Origin: CAWJTN01 sp963845895
GTDB taxonomy: Bacteria > Patescibacteriota > Microgenomatia > UBA1406 > GWC2-37-13
Direction of reading: 5' to 3'
NCBI GenBank assembly: GCA_963845895.1
Contig: CAWJTN010000001.1
Coordinates: 186,001-250,000 of the forward strand
DNA length: 64,000 bases
Shown here in pieces: positions 32,699-41,478 of the stretch. The first letter of the stretch is position 1, and the number at the start of each line of letters is the position of its first letter. Both the position numbers and the translations under genes were made by a program. The notes beneath the pieces are model-generated. The model saw nothing but the letters and a program-made list of their open reading frames with translations. It did no database searches and was not told the DNA's origin.

Positions 32699-33651
32699 AA
32701 ATAGTTGTGACAGGTGGAGCTGGTTTTATCGGCTCACACCTTTGCGAAAGACTTCTTAAAGAAAATCATGAAATAATTTGTGTTGATAATTTTCTTACCG
32801 GATCTAAAAAAAATTTAATAAATTTGCTTAAAAACAAAAAATTTTCACTTATTGAACACGATGTAATAAAGCCTCTCTCTAAAACTTTAAGTTTCGATGC
32901 AATTTTCCACCTTGCATCTCCTGCTTCTCCGAATCATCACAGTAGACTAAGCTATTATTATCTCCCTATGGAAACTATGCTTGTGAATACTCAAGGGACT
33001 ATTGAGCTTTTGAAGTTGACACGAAAAAATAATGCAAAATTTTTATTTGCTTCTTCCTCAGAAGTTTACGGTGATCCTCTGGTTCACCCTCAAAAAGAAA
33101 ATTATAATGGCAATGTTCCCACCACAGGCCCAAGATCTGTTTATGATGAAGCAAAAAGATTTGGCGAGACTCTTGTCTCTTTTTTTGTAAGAGAATATTC
33201 ACTTGATGCTCGGATTGCCAGAATTTTTAATACTTTCGGACCAAGGATGCTAAAAAAAGATATGAGAATGGTGAGTATATTTATTAACCAGGCCATTGAA
33301 GGAAAGCCTATTACTATTTATGGTGATGGAAAACAAACAAGATCCTTGTGTTATGTAGATGATATGGTAGAGGCTCTAATTAGATTAATGTTTTATCCAA
33401 AAACAAAAGGCGAGATTGTCAACTTAGGAACAACCAATGAATGTACTGTCTTAGAGTTTGCACAAATAATTAAAAAATTGACAAATTCTAAGAGCGAAAT
33501 AATTTTTAGTGAAGCCTTACCTCAAGATGATCCTAGGAAAAGAAGGCCTGATATCACAAAAGCTAAAAATTTACTCGGTTGGAAAGCAAAAGTTTCGCTA
33601 GAAGAAGGCCTTAGAAGAATGATTAAATATTATAAAGAGGAAAAATCATGA
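32695..33651 (+). CDS. UDP-glucuronate decarboxylase-like NAD-dependent epimerase/dehydratase
   Basis: A 318-residue short-chain dehydrogenase closest in wording to UXS: GGAGFIGSHLCERLL, FHLASPASPNHH, NTQGTIELLKL, SSSEVYGDPLVHPQ, RSVYDEAKRFGE and RIFNTFGPRM. It would make UDP-xylose from UDP-glucuronate. It overlaps ugd at its start and the next glycosyltransferase at its end, each by the four bases ATGA, so the three genes are one translational unit. Confidence 0.87.
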   Translation: MKIVVTGGAGFIGSHLCERLLKENHEIICVDNFLTGSKKNLINLLKNKKFSLIEHDVIKPLSKTLSFDAIFHLASPASPNHHSRLSYYYLPMETMLVNTQGTIELLKLTRKNNAKFLFASSSEVYGDPLVHPQKENYNGNVPTTGPRSVYDEAKRFGETLVSFFVREYSLDARIARIFNTFGPRMLKKDMRMVSIFINQAIEGKPITIYGDGKQTRSLCYVDDMVEALIRLMFYPKTKGEIVNLGTTNECTVLEFAQIIKKLTNSKSEIIFSEALPQDDPRKRRPDITKAKNLLGWKAKVSLEEGLRRMIKYYKEEKS

Positions 33652-34754
33652 GAAGAGTAGTAGTTGTTTTACCTACCTATAACGAGGCCGGGTCAATTGA
33701 GAAAGTCATAAATCAAATTTTTGAGGTAAGCAAAAATATCTCAAACTGGGAATTTCATGTCTTGGTTGTTGATAGCCATTCTAGCGATGGGACAGAAGAA
33801 AAAGTATTAAAACTTATAAAAAAAAATCCTAACTTGCATCTCTTACGAACAAAAAAAGAAGGATTAGGAAAAGCATACATTGAAGGATTTAAGCTTGCTA
33901 TAGAAAAACTCAATCCATATCTTTTTTTTGAAATGGACGGTGATGGCCAACACGACCCAAAAGAAATCCCTAATTTTATAAAGGAAATCGAAAGAGGATC
34001 TGATTTTGTCATCGGCGCAAGATACATAAAAGGTGGTTCAATCCCCGATAAATGGAGTTTGTACCGAAAACTATTTTCAATTTTAGGAAATTCAATTGTA
34101 CGTTTTGGTTTTATGAAACTTAATATCCATGATTGGACTGGAGGTTATAGAGCAATTAAAGCTTGGGTTATAAAGGCATCCTTAAATCATATTAAAAACT
34201 ACTCCGGTTATGTTTTCCAAATAGCTCTTTTAGATCAAGCTATCAAGAGTAAAGCTGCAATAAGTGAAGTTCCAATTAGATTTGCTGAAAGAAAAACAGG
34301 CAAATCTAAAATAAACTCATTGCAGTATATCTTGAACATTTTTCTCTATATCTTTCTCCAATCAACATTCATCAAATTTGCTTTGGTTGGATTTATCGGT
34401 TTTTTAATTGATTTTGGAATTTCCTATCTTTTTATAGAAAAGCTTAAGCTGGTTGTTTGGCTTTCAACACTGTTAAGCGCAGAAACAGCGATAGTTTCTA
34501 ATTTTCTTTTAAATAATTTTTGGAGCTTTTCTCATAAGAAACTGGAGCACAAACTTTCAAGTTACATTCCTAACTTTATAAAATTTAATTTGGTTTCTTC
34601 AGGTTCTTTACTTATACAAGTTGTTGGACTTCAACTTTTAGTTAATTTTTTTGGAAGAAAGTTATGGTATATCTATAAAATTTTAATAATCGCCTTCATA
34701 ATTATTCCTTATTCTTACGTTTTATACAATAAATTTATCTGGAAAGAAAAATAA
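33648..34754 (+). CDS. Dolichol-phosphate-mannose-synthase-like GT2 fused to a GtrA-like membrane domain
   Basis: A 368-residue two-part protein. Residues 1 to about 235 are a DPM1-type glycosyltransferase (VVVLPTYNEAGSIEKVI, the EMDGDGQHDPKEIP metal site, GARYIKGGSIPDKWSLYRK). Residues about 245-368 hold four membrane helices of the GtrA type (FALVGFIGFLIDFGISYLF, SNFLLNNFWSFS). It should charge a polyprenyl phosphate with a sugar and help to flip it. That gives a donor for GT39-type enzymes such as the one at 19.4 kb. Confidence 0.9.
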   Translation: MRRVVVVLPTYNEAGSIEKVINQIFEVSKNISNWEFHVLVVDSHSSDGTEEKVLKLIKKNPNLHLLRTKKEGLGKAYIEGFKLAIEKLNPYLFFEMDGDGQHDPKEIPNFIKEIERGSDFVIGARYIKGGSIPDKWSLYRKLFSILGNSIVRFGFMKLNIHDWTGGYRAIKAWVIKASLNHIKNYSGYVFQIALLDQAIKSKAAISEVPIRFAERKTGKSKINSLQYILNIFLYIFLQSTFIKFALVGFIGFLIDFGISYLFIEKLKLVVWLSTLLSAETAIVSNFLLNNFWSFSHKKLEHKLSSYIPNFIKFNLVSSGSLLIQVVGLQLLVNFFGRKLWYIYKILIIAFIIIPYSYVLYNKFIWKEK

Positions 34755-34756
34755 TT

Positions 34757-35620
34757 TTATTGTTTAGTGACGTATTCTCCAGAAATCCATCCCGTCTTAT
34801 CATCCTCATAATTTATCTTATACCAACCGCTTTTTTCATCTAATAAATTAAACTTCTGCCCTGGTTTCACCTGTGCTTCTTCGGAAGCTGAAATAGAAGG
34901 TTCTTCTCTTACCCTCAAAAAACCAGTCGGTGTTTCTTTTATTACTACTGTAGTCTTTTGTGTATTTGCACCACTGCTTGCTGTTGGTTGATTGTTTCCT
35001 GTAACCCCTATATTTTTTGATTCGGGAGAAGATTCGTCTATCGCCAACTTAAATGAAGCATTTACCCTATAACCCGAATCAACGTTTATTTTTTGCGTTC
35101 TCCTTAAAAATCCTGGCATGTAAACCGAGAGTTCATGATCGCCTTTCAAAACATCTTGCATAATTAAAGTACTAACTCCTTTCTCGTCATTGTCCAGATA
35201 AACTATAGCTCCTTGAGGTTCAGTTTCTACATATATTTCTCCATAATCCGCACTCTTTGGCGGCTTATCCATTTTTGTCGTAGTAAATATCTCACCTGCA
35301 GAAGTTAAATCTGATGTTCCCAACTCCCGATTAACATATGATAGAGCATTTTTATACACCTTTATTTTCCCTTGCCAGGAAGCCGTATCAGAAGCGGTGC
35401 CTTCAGGAATTAATTTCAAGATATATTCTCCTACTTTATATTTGTTTTCAAAGGGCGTCTTTCCGACTGCTAAATTATTGATGAAAACGCTTGCCACAGG
35501 TGACGAAACTACTTTTATTTGCCCGAAATCATTTTGAGAATTAAGAACAAAGAATTTAATTAAAACAAAACCAGCAAAAAGTAGAACAAGAACCAAAAGA
35601 ATTATAAGTTTAGCTTTCAT
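34757..35620 (-). CDS. Membrane-anchored protein with two PEGA domains and an SH3b domain
   Basis: An envelope protein starting at ATG 35620 (MKAKLIILLVLVLLFAGFVL), which gives a normal signal anchor; a longer frame upstream has no such start. 287 residues. PEGA domain 1 follows the anchor (GQIKVVSSPVASVFINNLAVG), PEGA domain 2 is around GEIYVETEPQGAIVYLDND, then a Ser/Thr/Asn linker, and a C-terminal SH3b domain (GFLRVREEPSISASEE ... GWYKINYEDDKTGWISGEYV). It probably binds the cell wall or surface glycan made by the neighbouring genes. Confidence 0.85.
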   Translation of the reverse strand: MKAKLIILLVLVLLFAGFVLIKFFVLNSQNDFGQIKVVSSPVASVFINNLAVGKTPFENKYKVGEYILKLIPEGTASDTASWQGKIKVYKNALSYVNRELGTSDLTSAGEIFTTTKMDKPPKSADYGEIYVETEPQGAIVYLDNDEKGVSTLIMQDVLKGDHELSVYMPGFLRRTQKINVDSGYRVNASFKLAIDESSPESKNIGVTGNNQPTASSGANTQKTTVVIKETPTGFLRVREEPSISASEEAQVKPGQKFNLLDEKSGWYKINYEDDKTGWISGEYVTKQ

Positions 35621-35724
35621 ATTTACATTTATTTTATTATTGTATGAAGAATATTGCAAGAGAGGTAAAAAAGCGAAGATATCTTTTTCGAGTGGCGTGT
35701 TTCTATTAAGCGAGAGAAACGATA

Positions 35725-36060
35725 TCAAGTGATATTTGTTCCCGGTTCTATATCCTTCTCTACCGTTAAAAGTACGCATTTACCTTCTTTCTCATCTTCC
35801 GCACAAAGAAGCATTCCTTCCGACAGTTCTCCTTTGAATTTTGCAGGTTCTAAATTAACTAAAACGATTATTTTTTTATTCAGAAGCTCTTCTTCCTTGT
35901 AGAATGGAACTAAACCTGTGACAATTTGTCTTGCATTCTCTTCACCAACATCAACTTGTAGCTTATAGAGGTTATCTGTGTTAGGAATTCTCTCAACTTT
36001 CAATATTTTGCCGACCTTCATCTCCACTTTTTTCCACTCATCAAAACTTATTTTATCCAT
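35725..36060 (-). CDS. Stand-alone tRNA-binding domain protein (MetRS C-terminal/Trbp111 type)
   Basis: A 111-residue OB-fold protein: VEMKVGKILKVERIPNTDNLYKLQVDVG, then RQIVTGLVPFYKEEELLNKKIIVLVNLEPAKFKGELSEGMLLCAE (given here by position, residues about 44-88). The same domain is found at the C-terminus of some methionyl-tRNA synthetases and as the free structure-specific tRNA-binding protein Trbp111. It is divergent from argS, 108 bases apart. It may serve a MetRS encoded elsewhere. Confidence 0.88.
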   Translation of the reverse strand: MDKISFDEWKKVEMKVGKILKVERIPNTDNLYKLQVDVGEENARQIVTGLVPFYKEEELLNKKIIVLVNLEPAKFKGELSEGMLLCAEDEKEGKCVLLTVEKDIEPGTNIT

Positions 36061-36168
36061 AAGTGAAATTATAACAAAACCAATTTCCGCTTGACAAAAT
36101 ATTATCTGAGATAAAATAATAGTTGTCGTTGTAAACTTTACTTTGGTTTTCTGCTATCATATACCTCA

Positions 36169-37863
36169 ATGATAAAAGACAAGCTCAAAGACGCTTTAAA
36201 GAATGCTCTGAAAAAATTTGGTGTAGGTGAGGAAGAAATAAATATTGAATCCCCTACAAATGCCAATTTCGGCGATTATGCTACAAGTATCGCGCTTAAA
36301 TTAACTAAAAAACTCAAAAAAAATCCACTGGAAATTGCTAAAGAGATCGTTAAAAATCTTCCGAAAGACGACGCTATTGAAAAAGTAGAAATTATCAAAC
36401 CTGGATTTATTAATTTCTGGCTATCCTCTTCATATTTAACTTCAAATTTAGAACAAATGGCTAAAGGAAAATTTGTTTTTCCTGAACTTCATCTTGGAAA
36501 ACATAAAAAAATAATGATTGAGTATGCTCATCCTAATACGCATAAACTTTTCCATATAGGTCACCTAAGAAATATTTCTTCCGGTGAAGCCCTTTGTCGA
36601 ATCCTAAATGCTGTTGAAAACACAGTGATTCGAGCCAATTATCAGGGCGATGTTGGTCTACACATAGCAAAATGTCTGTATCAAATCAAAGATCAACAGT
36701 CAAAAATCAAAAAGTTGAAGACTCTTCATGAAAAAATTAAATTTTTAGGTGAATCTTATGCCGCGGGAAATAAAACTTATGAAACAGATCAGAATGCAAA
36801 AAAAGAAATAATTAAGGTTAATCAAATGATTTACCAACAGCATGGAGAAATTCTTCCTCTCTGGAAAGAAACACGTCAATGGAGTTTAGATTATTTTGAT
36901 CAAATATATAAACGTGTTTATACAAAATATGACCGTTTTTATTTTGAAAGCGAGTTGCCAAAAAGGGGAATTGAATTAATCCGAGACGCAGTAAAAAAAG
37001 AGGTATTAGAAAAAAGTGAAGGTGCCGTGATATTTCAAGGGAAACCTTTTGGTTTAGACACAAGGGTTTTTCTAAATGCAATCGGAATTCCCACGTATGA
37101 AGGAAAAGAACTGGCTCTAGCTGAAAAAGAGTTCTCTGAATTTGGAGAAATTGATAAATGTATTCATGTTGTTGGACCAGAACAATCAAGCTTCTTCAAA
37201 GTAACTTTTAAAGTTGAAGAGTTGCTGGAACCTAAAAGATATAAAGATAAACAAATGCATTTAATTGGTGGTTGGGTCAGACTAAAACATGGAAAAATGT
37301 CTTCTCGTTCAGGAGTAGTGGTTGAAGGTCTTTGGTTAATTGATGAAGCAAAAAAAAGAATACTTAAATCATTCAAATGCGATCAAGAAACTGCAGAAAC
37401 ATTAGCTGTAGCAGCAGCTAAATATTCCTTCTTAAAAAATAATATAAGCGCAGATATCGCTTTTGATTTTGATGAATCAATCTCCCTCGAAGGCAACTCC
37501 GGACCTTATCTTCTCTACACTTTTGTTCGCACTCAATCTGTCTTAAACAAAACTCCTAAAGTAAATACTATGTCTGTACAATCGATTAATCGATTGTACA
37601 ACCAAGAAGAAAAAGAGATTTTAAAAACTCTCAATCAATTTCCTGAAGTTATAAATAAATCTGCCGAAAATTTATCGCCAAATTTAATTGCTAACTATCT
37701 TTTTGATCTTGCCCAAAAATACAATCTGTTTTACCAAAAACACCAGATCTTGAGAGCTGATAAAATAAAAAGAAATTTTAGACTATTGTTAACAAAAGCA
37801 ACAGGACAGGTTATTAAAAATGGGTTATATTTACTGGGAATAAAAACTGTGGAGAAGATGTAA
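36169..37863 (+). CDS. argS: Arginyl-tRNA synthetase
   Basis: Class I synthetase that charges tRNA-Arg. The 564 residues show the N-terminal Add-1 domain (NFGDYATSIALKLTKKLKK), HIGH motif as HIGHLRN, a KMS loop HGKMSSRSG, and the helical anticodon-binding C-terminus. A 26-bp palindrome is read within the C-terminal domain as VQSINRLY (37575-37600). A TATCAT box ends eight bases before the ATG. Confidence 0.96.
   Translation: MIKDKLKDALKNALKKFGVGEEEINIESPTNANFGDYATSIALKLTKKLKKNPLEIAKEIVKNLPKDDAIEKVEIIKPGFINFWLSSSYLTSNLEQMAKGKFVFPELHLGKHKKIMIEYAHPNTHKLFHIGHLRNISSGEALCRILNAVENTVIRANYQGDVGLHIAKCLYQIKDQQSKIKKLKTLHEKIKFLGESYAAGNKTYETDQNAKKEIIKVNQMIYQQHGEILPLWKETRQWSLDYFDQIYKRVYTKYDRFYFESELPKRGIELIRDAVKKEVLEKSEGAVIFQGKPFGLDTRVFLNAIGIPTYEGKELALAEKEFSEFGEIDKCIHVVGPEQSSFFKVTFKVEELLEPKRYKDKQMHLIGGWVRLKHGKMSSRSGVVVEGLWLIDEAKKRILKSFKCDQETAETLAVAAAKYSFLKNNISADIAFDFDESISLEGNSGPYLLYTFVRTQSVLNKTPKVNTMSVQSINRLYNQEEKEILKTLNQFPEVINKSAENLSPNLIANYLFDLAQKYNLFYQKHQILRADKIKRNFRLLLTKATGQVIKNGLYLLGIKTVEKM
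37575..37600. repeat. 26-bp perfect palindrome inside argS (core AATCGATTAATCGATT)
   Basis: The palindrome extends from TGTAC to GTACA around the 16-base core shared with 12298-12321 and, with one change, with the epmA 3' end. It adds VQSINRLYN to the anticodon-binding domain at a loop between helices. Confidence 0.7.
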
Positions 37864-37971
37864 TAACAATGTCAAATATCAAAACTTAAATGTTAAATCC
37901 AAATCTCAAATCTTTAGATCAAGAGATTTAAGTTATAGATTTTACATTTAACATTTCACATCTAACATACT
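37864..37971. repeat. AT-rich palindromic repeat in the argS-radA spacer
   Basis: AAATGTTAAATCC and AAATCT on the left pair with AGATTT and ACATTTAACATTT on the right, around a central TTAGATCAAG. It is related to the repeat at the rplV 3' end. No open frame was seen in it. Confidence 0.55.
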
Positions 37972-39273
37972 GTGTCTTTTTACATTTGTAGCAACTGTGG
38001 TTATGGCTCTGCCTCCTGGTTAGGCCGTTGCCCAGATTGTGGAGAGTTTAATACTTTAAAAGAGAGACCCGACTTCGTCCCGAATGAACCGGGACTTCGT
38101 CGGGGCAAGGAATCAACAAAGAAACTTAAATTAACTCCCTTTAAAAAGATAGAATCCGAAAAAAAAGGAAGAATAGAAACAGAAATTTTTGAATTAGATA
38201 GAGTTTTGGGTGGCGGAATCGTTCCTGGAGAAGTTATTTTATTAAGTGGTGAACCAGGAGTAGGTAAATCAACTCTTCTTTTGCAGACTTTAAAAAACTT
38301 ACGAGCAATTTATATTTCCGGTGAAGAAGCAGCAGAACAAATAAAAGAAAGGGCAGAAAGATTGGGATTGAACCTTAATAGTTTTCTTTTCTCCGATGAC
38401 CTTCAGATTGAAGGAATTGTAGAAGGAATTGCAGATACAAAAGAAAAGATAGATGTAATAGTAATAGACTCTATTCAGACGGTTTATTCAAAAAATTTAG
38501 ATGCAGCTCCAGGTAGCATCAGCCAATTAAAAGAATGTACCAGCAAACTAATTTATCTGGCAAAAAAAATTAAGACACCGGTGATAATTGTCGGTCATAT
38601 TACAAAAGTCGGTGATATTGCTGGCCCAAAAACTTTAGAGCATGCAGTTGACTGCGTATTGAATTTTGAGGGAGAAAAAATATCAAATTACAGAATTTTA
38701 AGATCTTCAAAAAATAGATTTGGTCCTACGGATGAAATAGGCATATTTGAAATGAAACAGAAAGGATTAGTAGAAGTTTCCAATCCTTTGATTTTTCTTG
38801 AGAATAAAGACGAACTAGAGGTTGGCAAATCAATAGTTGGGGTGGCAGAAGGTAAGAGATCGCTTTTTTTTGAAATTCAAACTTTGGTAACACCAACTAT
38901 ACTCCCTATTCCTAGAAGAGTCGTAAAAGGGGTTGACTACAATAAAGTTCTTTTACTTTTGGCAGTTGTTCGAAAATATTTAAATTTCCCCTTGGATCGA
39001 TTTGATATCTATGTTAATGTTGTTGGTGGGGTAAATATTAAATCTACCGCTTCAGATCTGGGAATAGTTGCATCTCTAATCTCTTCCGTAAAAAATCACC
39101 CCGTTGCTAAAAAAAGTGTCTTTATTGGCGAGGTTGGACTTTTGGGAGAAATCAGAAAAGTTTATCTAGAGGAGAAAATAGTTAACGAGGCGAAAAGACT
39201 TGGCTTCAAACACATCTATTCATCCCTGAATCTTAAACATATCAAAGATTTAAAAAAATTACTCTTTTCTTAA
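37972..39273 (+). CDS. radA: DNA repair protein RadA
   Basis: Branch-migration ATPase of homologous recombination. The start is GTG 37972 (MSFYICSNCGYGSASWLGRC). The zinc finger CSNC/CPDC precedes the RecA-like core with Walker A GEPGVGKST and the RadA-specific motif KNRFGPTDEIGIF. The C-terminus is the Lon-protease-like domain. 433 residues. Between zinc finger and ATPase lies an extra RPDFVPNEPGLRRGKE, encoded by a GC-rich palindrome (38068-38105). It converges with the RodZ-like gene, overlapping by 15 bases. Confidence 0.96.
   Translation: MSFYICSNCGYGSASWLGRCPDCGEFNTLKERPDFVPNEPGLRRGKESTKKLKLTPFKKIESEKKGRIETEIFELDRVLGGGIVPGEVILLSGEPGVGKSTLLLQTLKNLRAIYISGEEAAEQIKERAERLGLNLNSFLFSDDLQIEGIVEGIADTKEKIDVIVIDSIQTVYSKNLDAAPGSISQLKECTSKLIYLAKKIKTPVIIVGHITKVGDIAGPKTLEHAVDCVLNFEGEKISNYRILRSSKNRFGPTDEIGIFEMKQKGLVEVSNPLIFLENKDELEVGKSIVGVAEGKRSLFFEIQTLVTPTILPIPRRVVKGVDYNKVLLLLAVVRKYLNFPLDRFDIYVNVVGGVNIKSTASDLGIVASLISSVKNHPVAKKSVFIGEVGLLGEIRKVYLEEKIVNEAKRLGFKHIYSSLNLKHIKDLKKLLFS
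38068..38105. repeat. GC-rich palindrome inside radA
   Basis: CCCGACTTCGTCCC and GGGACTTCGTCGGGG arms around GAATGAACC. The arms pair at GGGAC/GTCCC and CCCGA/TCGGG, and each arm also folds on itself (GAC-TTC-GTC), so a three-stem shape is possible. It is far richer in GC than radA around it and falls at a linker between domains. Confidence 0.65.
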
Positions 39274-39882
39274 ATAAGTTTCTTTTATTATTTCTTTTCT
39301 TCCGTTAGCTCCAACCACCTCAATCGACAATTCATTTTTCCCTTTTTTTAAAGGAAACTCATATTTAAAAATTCCGTCACTATTTTGATATATTCTTTCT
39401 CCAAAGATCGTAACTGCAGCATCTTTTTCTGTCTTACCGATTATTTTTACCCTATCTTCATTCGTAAAGTTAGTTGTTTTTGGTGATAAAATCTCAACCA
39501 CAGGTGGAGAAAAATATTGTTTAAGTTGGTAAGCAAAATAACCAAAAAAAATAGCAAATACTATTATTAAAGCAGCCATTACTACTTTTTTAGTTTCGGA
39601 TGTAAGATAATGACTGGCCACTTTTTTTTTAAATTTAATAGTTTCTTTTTTTTCATAATCTCTATTGAAAAAAGCTAAAGTCCTCTTAGGATCAAGTCCT
39701 AAAAATTGAGAGTAGTTCTTGATTATTCCAGAAACGTATATTTTTGAAGAAAAAACATTCCAATTATTTTGTTCAACCGCATCCAGAAATTTTTGTCTTA
39801 TTTTAATTTGTTTTTCAACTTCAGGAAGTTTAATACCTAATTTTTCTCTTTGTTTTTTAAGAATTTCTCCAACGGAAAGCAT
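39259..39882 (-). CDS. RodZ-like membrane protein with N-terminal helix-turn-helix
   Basis: A 207-residue protein. Residues 1 to about 75 form the RodZ-type HTH_25 domain (VGEILKKQREKLGIKLPEVE, YVSGIIKNYSQFLGLD). A single membrane segment follows (VVMAALIIVFAIFFGYFAYQL, about residues 100-120), then an extracytoplasmic Ig-like domain (PPVVEILSPKTTNFTNED, GKNELSIEVVGANG). RodZ links MreB to the membrane and shapes the cell; no MreB gene is in this window. It precedes efp on the same strand. Confidence 0.82.
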   Translation of the reverse strand: MLSVGEILKKQREKLGIKLPEVEKQIKIRQKFLDAVEQNNWNVFSSKIYVSGIIKNYSQFLGLDPKRTLAFFNRDYEKKETIKFKKKVASHYLTSETKKVVMAALIIVFAIFFGYFAYQLKQYFSPPVVEILSPKTTNFTNEDRVKIIGKTEKDAAVTIFGERIYQNSDGIFKYEFPLKKGKNELSIEVVGANGRKEIIKETYLRKE

Positions 39883-39890
39883 AAATGTTA

Positions 39891-40450
39891 TTATACTCTC
39901 CCTACGTACTCTTTAGTTTCTGGATTAATAATTATCGTTTCTCCGACTTTAACAAATAGAGGAACTTGAACAATAACTCCGGTTTCCAATTTTGCTGGTT
40001 TTTTTGCCCCTGTAACCGTATCGCCTTTAACTGCATTTTCTGTCTCTAATACCTTTAGTTTTACACTCATCGGAGGCCTTATATTAAGGGGTTTGTCATC
40101 ATGAAGATAGACGAACATCTCTCACCCTCTTTCAAAAATTGTGATACTTCTCCAACCACACTTATCGGAATTTCATATTGATGAAATGTCCTTTCATTCA
40201 TAAAATATAGCTTCTCGATATCCTTATAAAGATATTGCATTTCAATACTCTCAACTTCCAAAGTTTCTACATTTTCTTGAGACTTAAATGTGTAATCAAT
40301 ATTCTTACTTGTAACTAGATTTTTAATTTTAGTTTTCATCAAAGCGGAGCCTTTACCAGGAGAATAAAAATCAGCTTTTTGAACTTGCCAGATATCTTCC
40401 TGATAGCGAATAAAGTCTCCTTTTTTTAAATTACCAGCATTTGTATTCAT
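39891..40450 (-). CDS. efp: Translation elongation factor P, reading frame interrupted by a one-base deletion
   Basis: EF-P rescues ribosomes stalled at proline runs. The frame from ATG 40450 (NTNAGNLKKGDFIRYQEDIW) carries the KOW-like domain with PGKGSA, where K33 is the usual modification site, and reads to QFLKEGER. It then shifts; the rest (MFVYLHDDKPLNIRPPMSVK ... LETGVIVQVPLFVKVGE) lies in another frame to 39891. Adding one base near 40115-40125 restores a 186-residue EF-P of normal length. The upstream neighbour, whose stop overlaps this ATG, is epmA. Sequence error is the likeliest cause of the break. Confidence 0.88.
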
Positions 40451-41472
40451 TATTTTATTTCTATTAACTTTAATTGATTAATCGATTGTACATTTGCGAA
40501 TATCATTGTCAGTCTTTCAAAACCTATTGCAATTCCTGCGCAATCGACCAGCCCATATTTTAACGCTTCTATAAACCCTTTGTCAATTTGATGTGCGACA
40601 TTTTCTTTTTCAAATCTTCTTTCCTGCTCTCTCCAATCGGTTAACTCACTATAACAATCACCTAGCTCTATACCTGCTATATAAAATTCAAAACGTTGGG
40701 CAGTCTTTCCATCTTCGTTAAGCTTTGCCAGTGCAGCAAATTCCTTTGGATAATCATAAATTAAAGTCGGATAACCATTCATCCCTAAATGTGGCTCAAT
40801 CTCTTGTGCATAAATCTGTGAGAAAATATCTTTATAGGTGAAACTATCGACTCTATAGTTTTTTTCTTTTGCTTTCTTTAAAAACAATTTATGATCGAAT
40901 AATTCTTTTTTCGAAATACCTGCATATTTTTTAAAAGCATCGATGACTGTTATCTTTTCCCACCTGTTCAACGAAATCTTATAATTTTGGTAAACAATTT
41001 CATTCTCATTTAAATTTGAAATTTTAGATCTTGATTTGGCATTTGGCATTTGAAATTTGACGTTTTTATTCATAAATCTCAACATCTCCAGTAATTCCTC
41101 CGCCAAATCCATATAATTTGCTTTAACTTTATAGTATTCCAACATTGTGAACTCAAAAGAATGAAGATCCGAATTTGGCTCACTATTCCTGAAAGCCTTC
41201 CCTAGGTAATAGCAATTACCAATACCCCCTACCAATAATCTTTTTAAAAAAAGTTCGGGTGATGGAGTTAAAAATAATCTTTCTTTATTATTTAGATAAT
41301 TAAATTCTGTTTCAAAAACCTTAAGGTAAGACTCTGGAATTAAGGCTGGAGAAAGAACCGGAAGATCAACCTTCAAATATCTTTTTTTCCCCAAAAATTC
41401 ATTAACCGCCTCTTCAACTTTAAGATAGATTTTATATTTTTTAAGATTTTTTAGGTTTGTTTGAATTTTCAT
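40450..41472 (-). CDS. epmA: EpmA-like class II lysyl-tRNA-synthetase paralogue (EF-P lysyltransferase)
   Basis: A 340-residue class II catalytic core without the OB-fold anticodon domain, as in EpmA (GenX/PoxA), which attaches beta-lysine to EF-P. Motif 2 is KAFRNSEPNSDLHSFEFTMLEYY, motif 3 GIAIGFERLTMIF, with the LysRS-like ELGDCYSELTDWREQERRF between. Directly downstream is efp, which fixes the function well. A repeat-like stretch FQMPNAKSRSKISNLNENE is inserted around residue 140, and the C-terminus (VQSINQLKLIEIK) includes a copy of the AATCGATT palindrome. EpmB is not in this window. Confidence 0.85.
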   Translation of the reverse strand: MKIQTNLKNLKKYKIYLKVEEAVNEFLGKKRYLKVDLPVLSPALIPESYLKVFETEFNYLNNKERLFLTPSPELFLKRLLVGGIGNCYYLGKAFRNSEPNSDLHSFEFTMLEYYKVKANYMDLAEELLEMLRFMNKNVKFQMPNAKSRSKISNLNENEIVYQNYKISLNRWEKITVIDAFKKYAGISKKELFDHKLFLKKAKEKNYRVDSFTYKDIFSQIYAQEIEPHLGMNGYPTLIYDYPKEFAALAKLNEDGKTAQRFEFYIAGIELGDCYSELTDWREQERRFEKENVAHQIDKGFIEALKYGLVDCAGIAIGFERLTMIFANVQSINQLKLIEIK

Positions 41473-41478
41473 GAAGGA

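Noticed and set aside
34757..35779. Longer start for the PEGA/SH3b protein at 35779
   Set aside because: The extra 53 residues overlap the tRNA-binding gene and would bury the signal anchor that begins at ATG 35620.
36818..37189. 123-codon antisense frame inside argS
   Set aside because: argS is clearly coding on the plus strand in this stretch; the antisense product shows no recognisable pattern.
39259..39273. Overlap of radA and the RodZ-like gene as a sign of a wrong call
   Set aside because: Both frames match their families up to the end; a 15-base convergent overlap is ordinary in such compact genomes.
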